Positions 63,321-64,000 of a stretch of DNA of 64,000 nt are shown one piece after another. The DNA is taken from positions 55,148,616 to 55,212,615 of the forward strand of contig CM036756.1 in NCBI GenBank assembly GCA_020796225.1, read 5' to 3'. Source of the stretch: Arion vulgaris (taxonomy: Eukaryota; Mollusca; Gastropoda; Stylommatophora; Arionidae). The position numbers and the translations under genes are program-made. The stretch's first letter is position 1. Each line of letters starts with the position of its first letter. Below the pieces are notes generated by a model, which was not told the origin of the DNA, ran no database searches, and saw only the letters and a list, made by a program, of their open reading frames with translations.

Positions 63321-64000
63321 TACTGAGCAGCAACATGGGAAGGTATAGCGGAAACCGCACATGAGGCCCACTTGCAGAGAAACCTATTGGGTAAAGTTGC
63401 CGAGCACAAATTCTAAAGTTGCGTTTTTACTGTATAACGAAACTGCTCTCCCTGGGACAACCGTGTAGGGTACTGTTGTAATAACAAATAACATCCCCGG
63501 AAAAAACTGAGATTGGTGTTGACGGCGAGCGCAACACTTCAGTTGCGTTGCTAGCGCCGATTGAAACGACCCTCTAGAATCTATGTGCGCAGACCCAGAC
63601 CAGTGTTTCCCGGAGACAGGGAAAATACAGGGTGAAATTCTTGAATATTGCCAAGTAACGACACGCGCCCCGAAGCGGCTGAGAATACTCCTACTCAGGA
63701 ACAAACTCACCGTGGATAAAAAGGTATGGCCGATAATGTAAAGGCTTGACTGGTACAAACCCAAGCATTGGCTAAGGGCAATAGTTTTCGGACGCCGATC
63801 ATCCTACACAGATGACGTCCAAACGCCATTGCTCAGATCACATAAAGGCTAAGCATACCGCCAACATATGATCGCTTGTTTGACAAAGCAAAACAAAAAA
63901 GGTGATACATCCTGTGACTCGCCCGAGAAGGGTCGAGATCGTTCGGGTCTTTATCTTAGCGACCTCACCCAGTCAGCGCATGTAAACCAATGCTTTTTGG
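63321..64000. other. GC-richer non-coding end of the window
   Basis: Base composition is visibly less AT-rich than the rest of the window. No tandem repeat, tRNA-like head or LINE motif is seen. A minus-strand frame of 126 codons at 63384-63764 has no family pattern. It could be part of an unrecognised element or single-copy intron. Confidence 0.35.

Noticed and set aside
63321..64000. Possible rRNA or LTR sequence, because of higher GC
   Set aside because: I recognise no rRNA core motif and no terminal repeat pair; left unassigned.
16903..64000. Upstream HCN exon encoding the N-terminal HCN domain
   Set aside because: I looked on the minus strand for a ..HP.S.FR ending with a phase-2 donor and found none I could defend; it may lie outside the window or have been missed by eye.

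Overview
The window is animal nuclear DNA, AT-rich and dominated by repeats, with very little host coding sequence. The only host gene I can support is an HCN-type (hyperpolarisation-activated, cyclic-nucleotide-gated) channel on the minus strand. Two exons are visible, at 16739-16902 (S1-S2) and 8358-8525 (S2-S3 linker, S3 and the start of the S3-S4 linker). They join in phase across an 8.2 kb intron. No other HCN exon was recognised, so the flanking introns appear to run past both window edges: more than 47 kb on the 5' side and more than 8.3 kb on the 3' side. The protein sequence and the repeat types look invertebrate, and I would guess a heterobranch gastropod mollusc. That guess rests on memory of the families and not on a search.

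Almost everything else is intronic repeat. (1) There are many 5'-truncated LINE copies, mostly only the last 200-400 bp: the C-terminal 'WFGH...GRPR..W' tail or the RNase H domain with its zinc knuckle. The longest reach back to the RT catalytic motif (60095-60915) or to RNase H (37620-38885, 10845-11660). (2) There is one full-length but dead mariner/Tc1-type transposon (20939-22582) with TIRs and a TA duplication. (3) Several dispersed non-autonomous families are present; R1-R6 are my labels. R1 is about 250 bp with a GAA-rich tail and at least 8 copies. R2, R3, R4 and R5 have tRNA-like heads. R6 is a pair of about 300 bp with GAA-rich ends. (4) Two fold-back elements occur: a near-perfect 145-bp-arm palindrome at 3008-3304 carrying a degenerate hammerhead-like core, and a 290-bp-arm one at 25490-26115. 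(5) About 25 tandem arrays with units of 15-75 bp make up roughly a quarter of the window. The largest are a 29-31 bp array (3655-6705), a 26 bp array (27285-29605), a 35 bp array (33875-35487) and a 44 bp array (39695-44785).

The unifying observation is where the arrays come from. In case after case the tandem unit can be read as a slice of the single-copy sequence that flanks it. LINE tails gave the 20, 26, 38, 48, 52, 61 and about 74 bp units. The transposase gene gave a 75 bp unit. Element R1 gave the 44 bp unit. The SINEs gave the 36 and 49 bp units, and a LINE/SINE junction gave a 60 bp unit. Most strikingly, the last bases of HCN exon A plus its splice donor gave another 60 bp unit, repeated directly downstream of the exon with a decoy donor in every copy. 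Short-segment tandem duplication appears to be a general habit of this genome, acting on whatever sequence is present. Clustered single-base dropouts inside several arrays also suggest residual assembly error there, so copy numbers are approximate.
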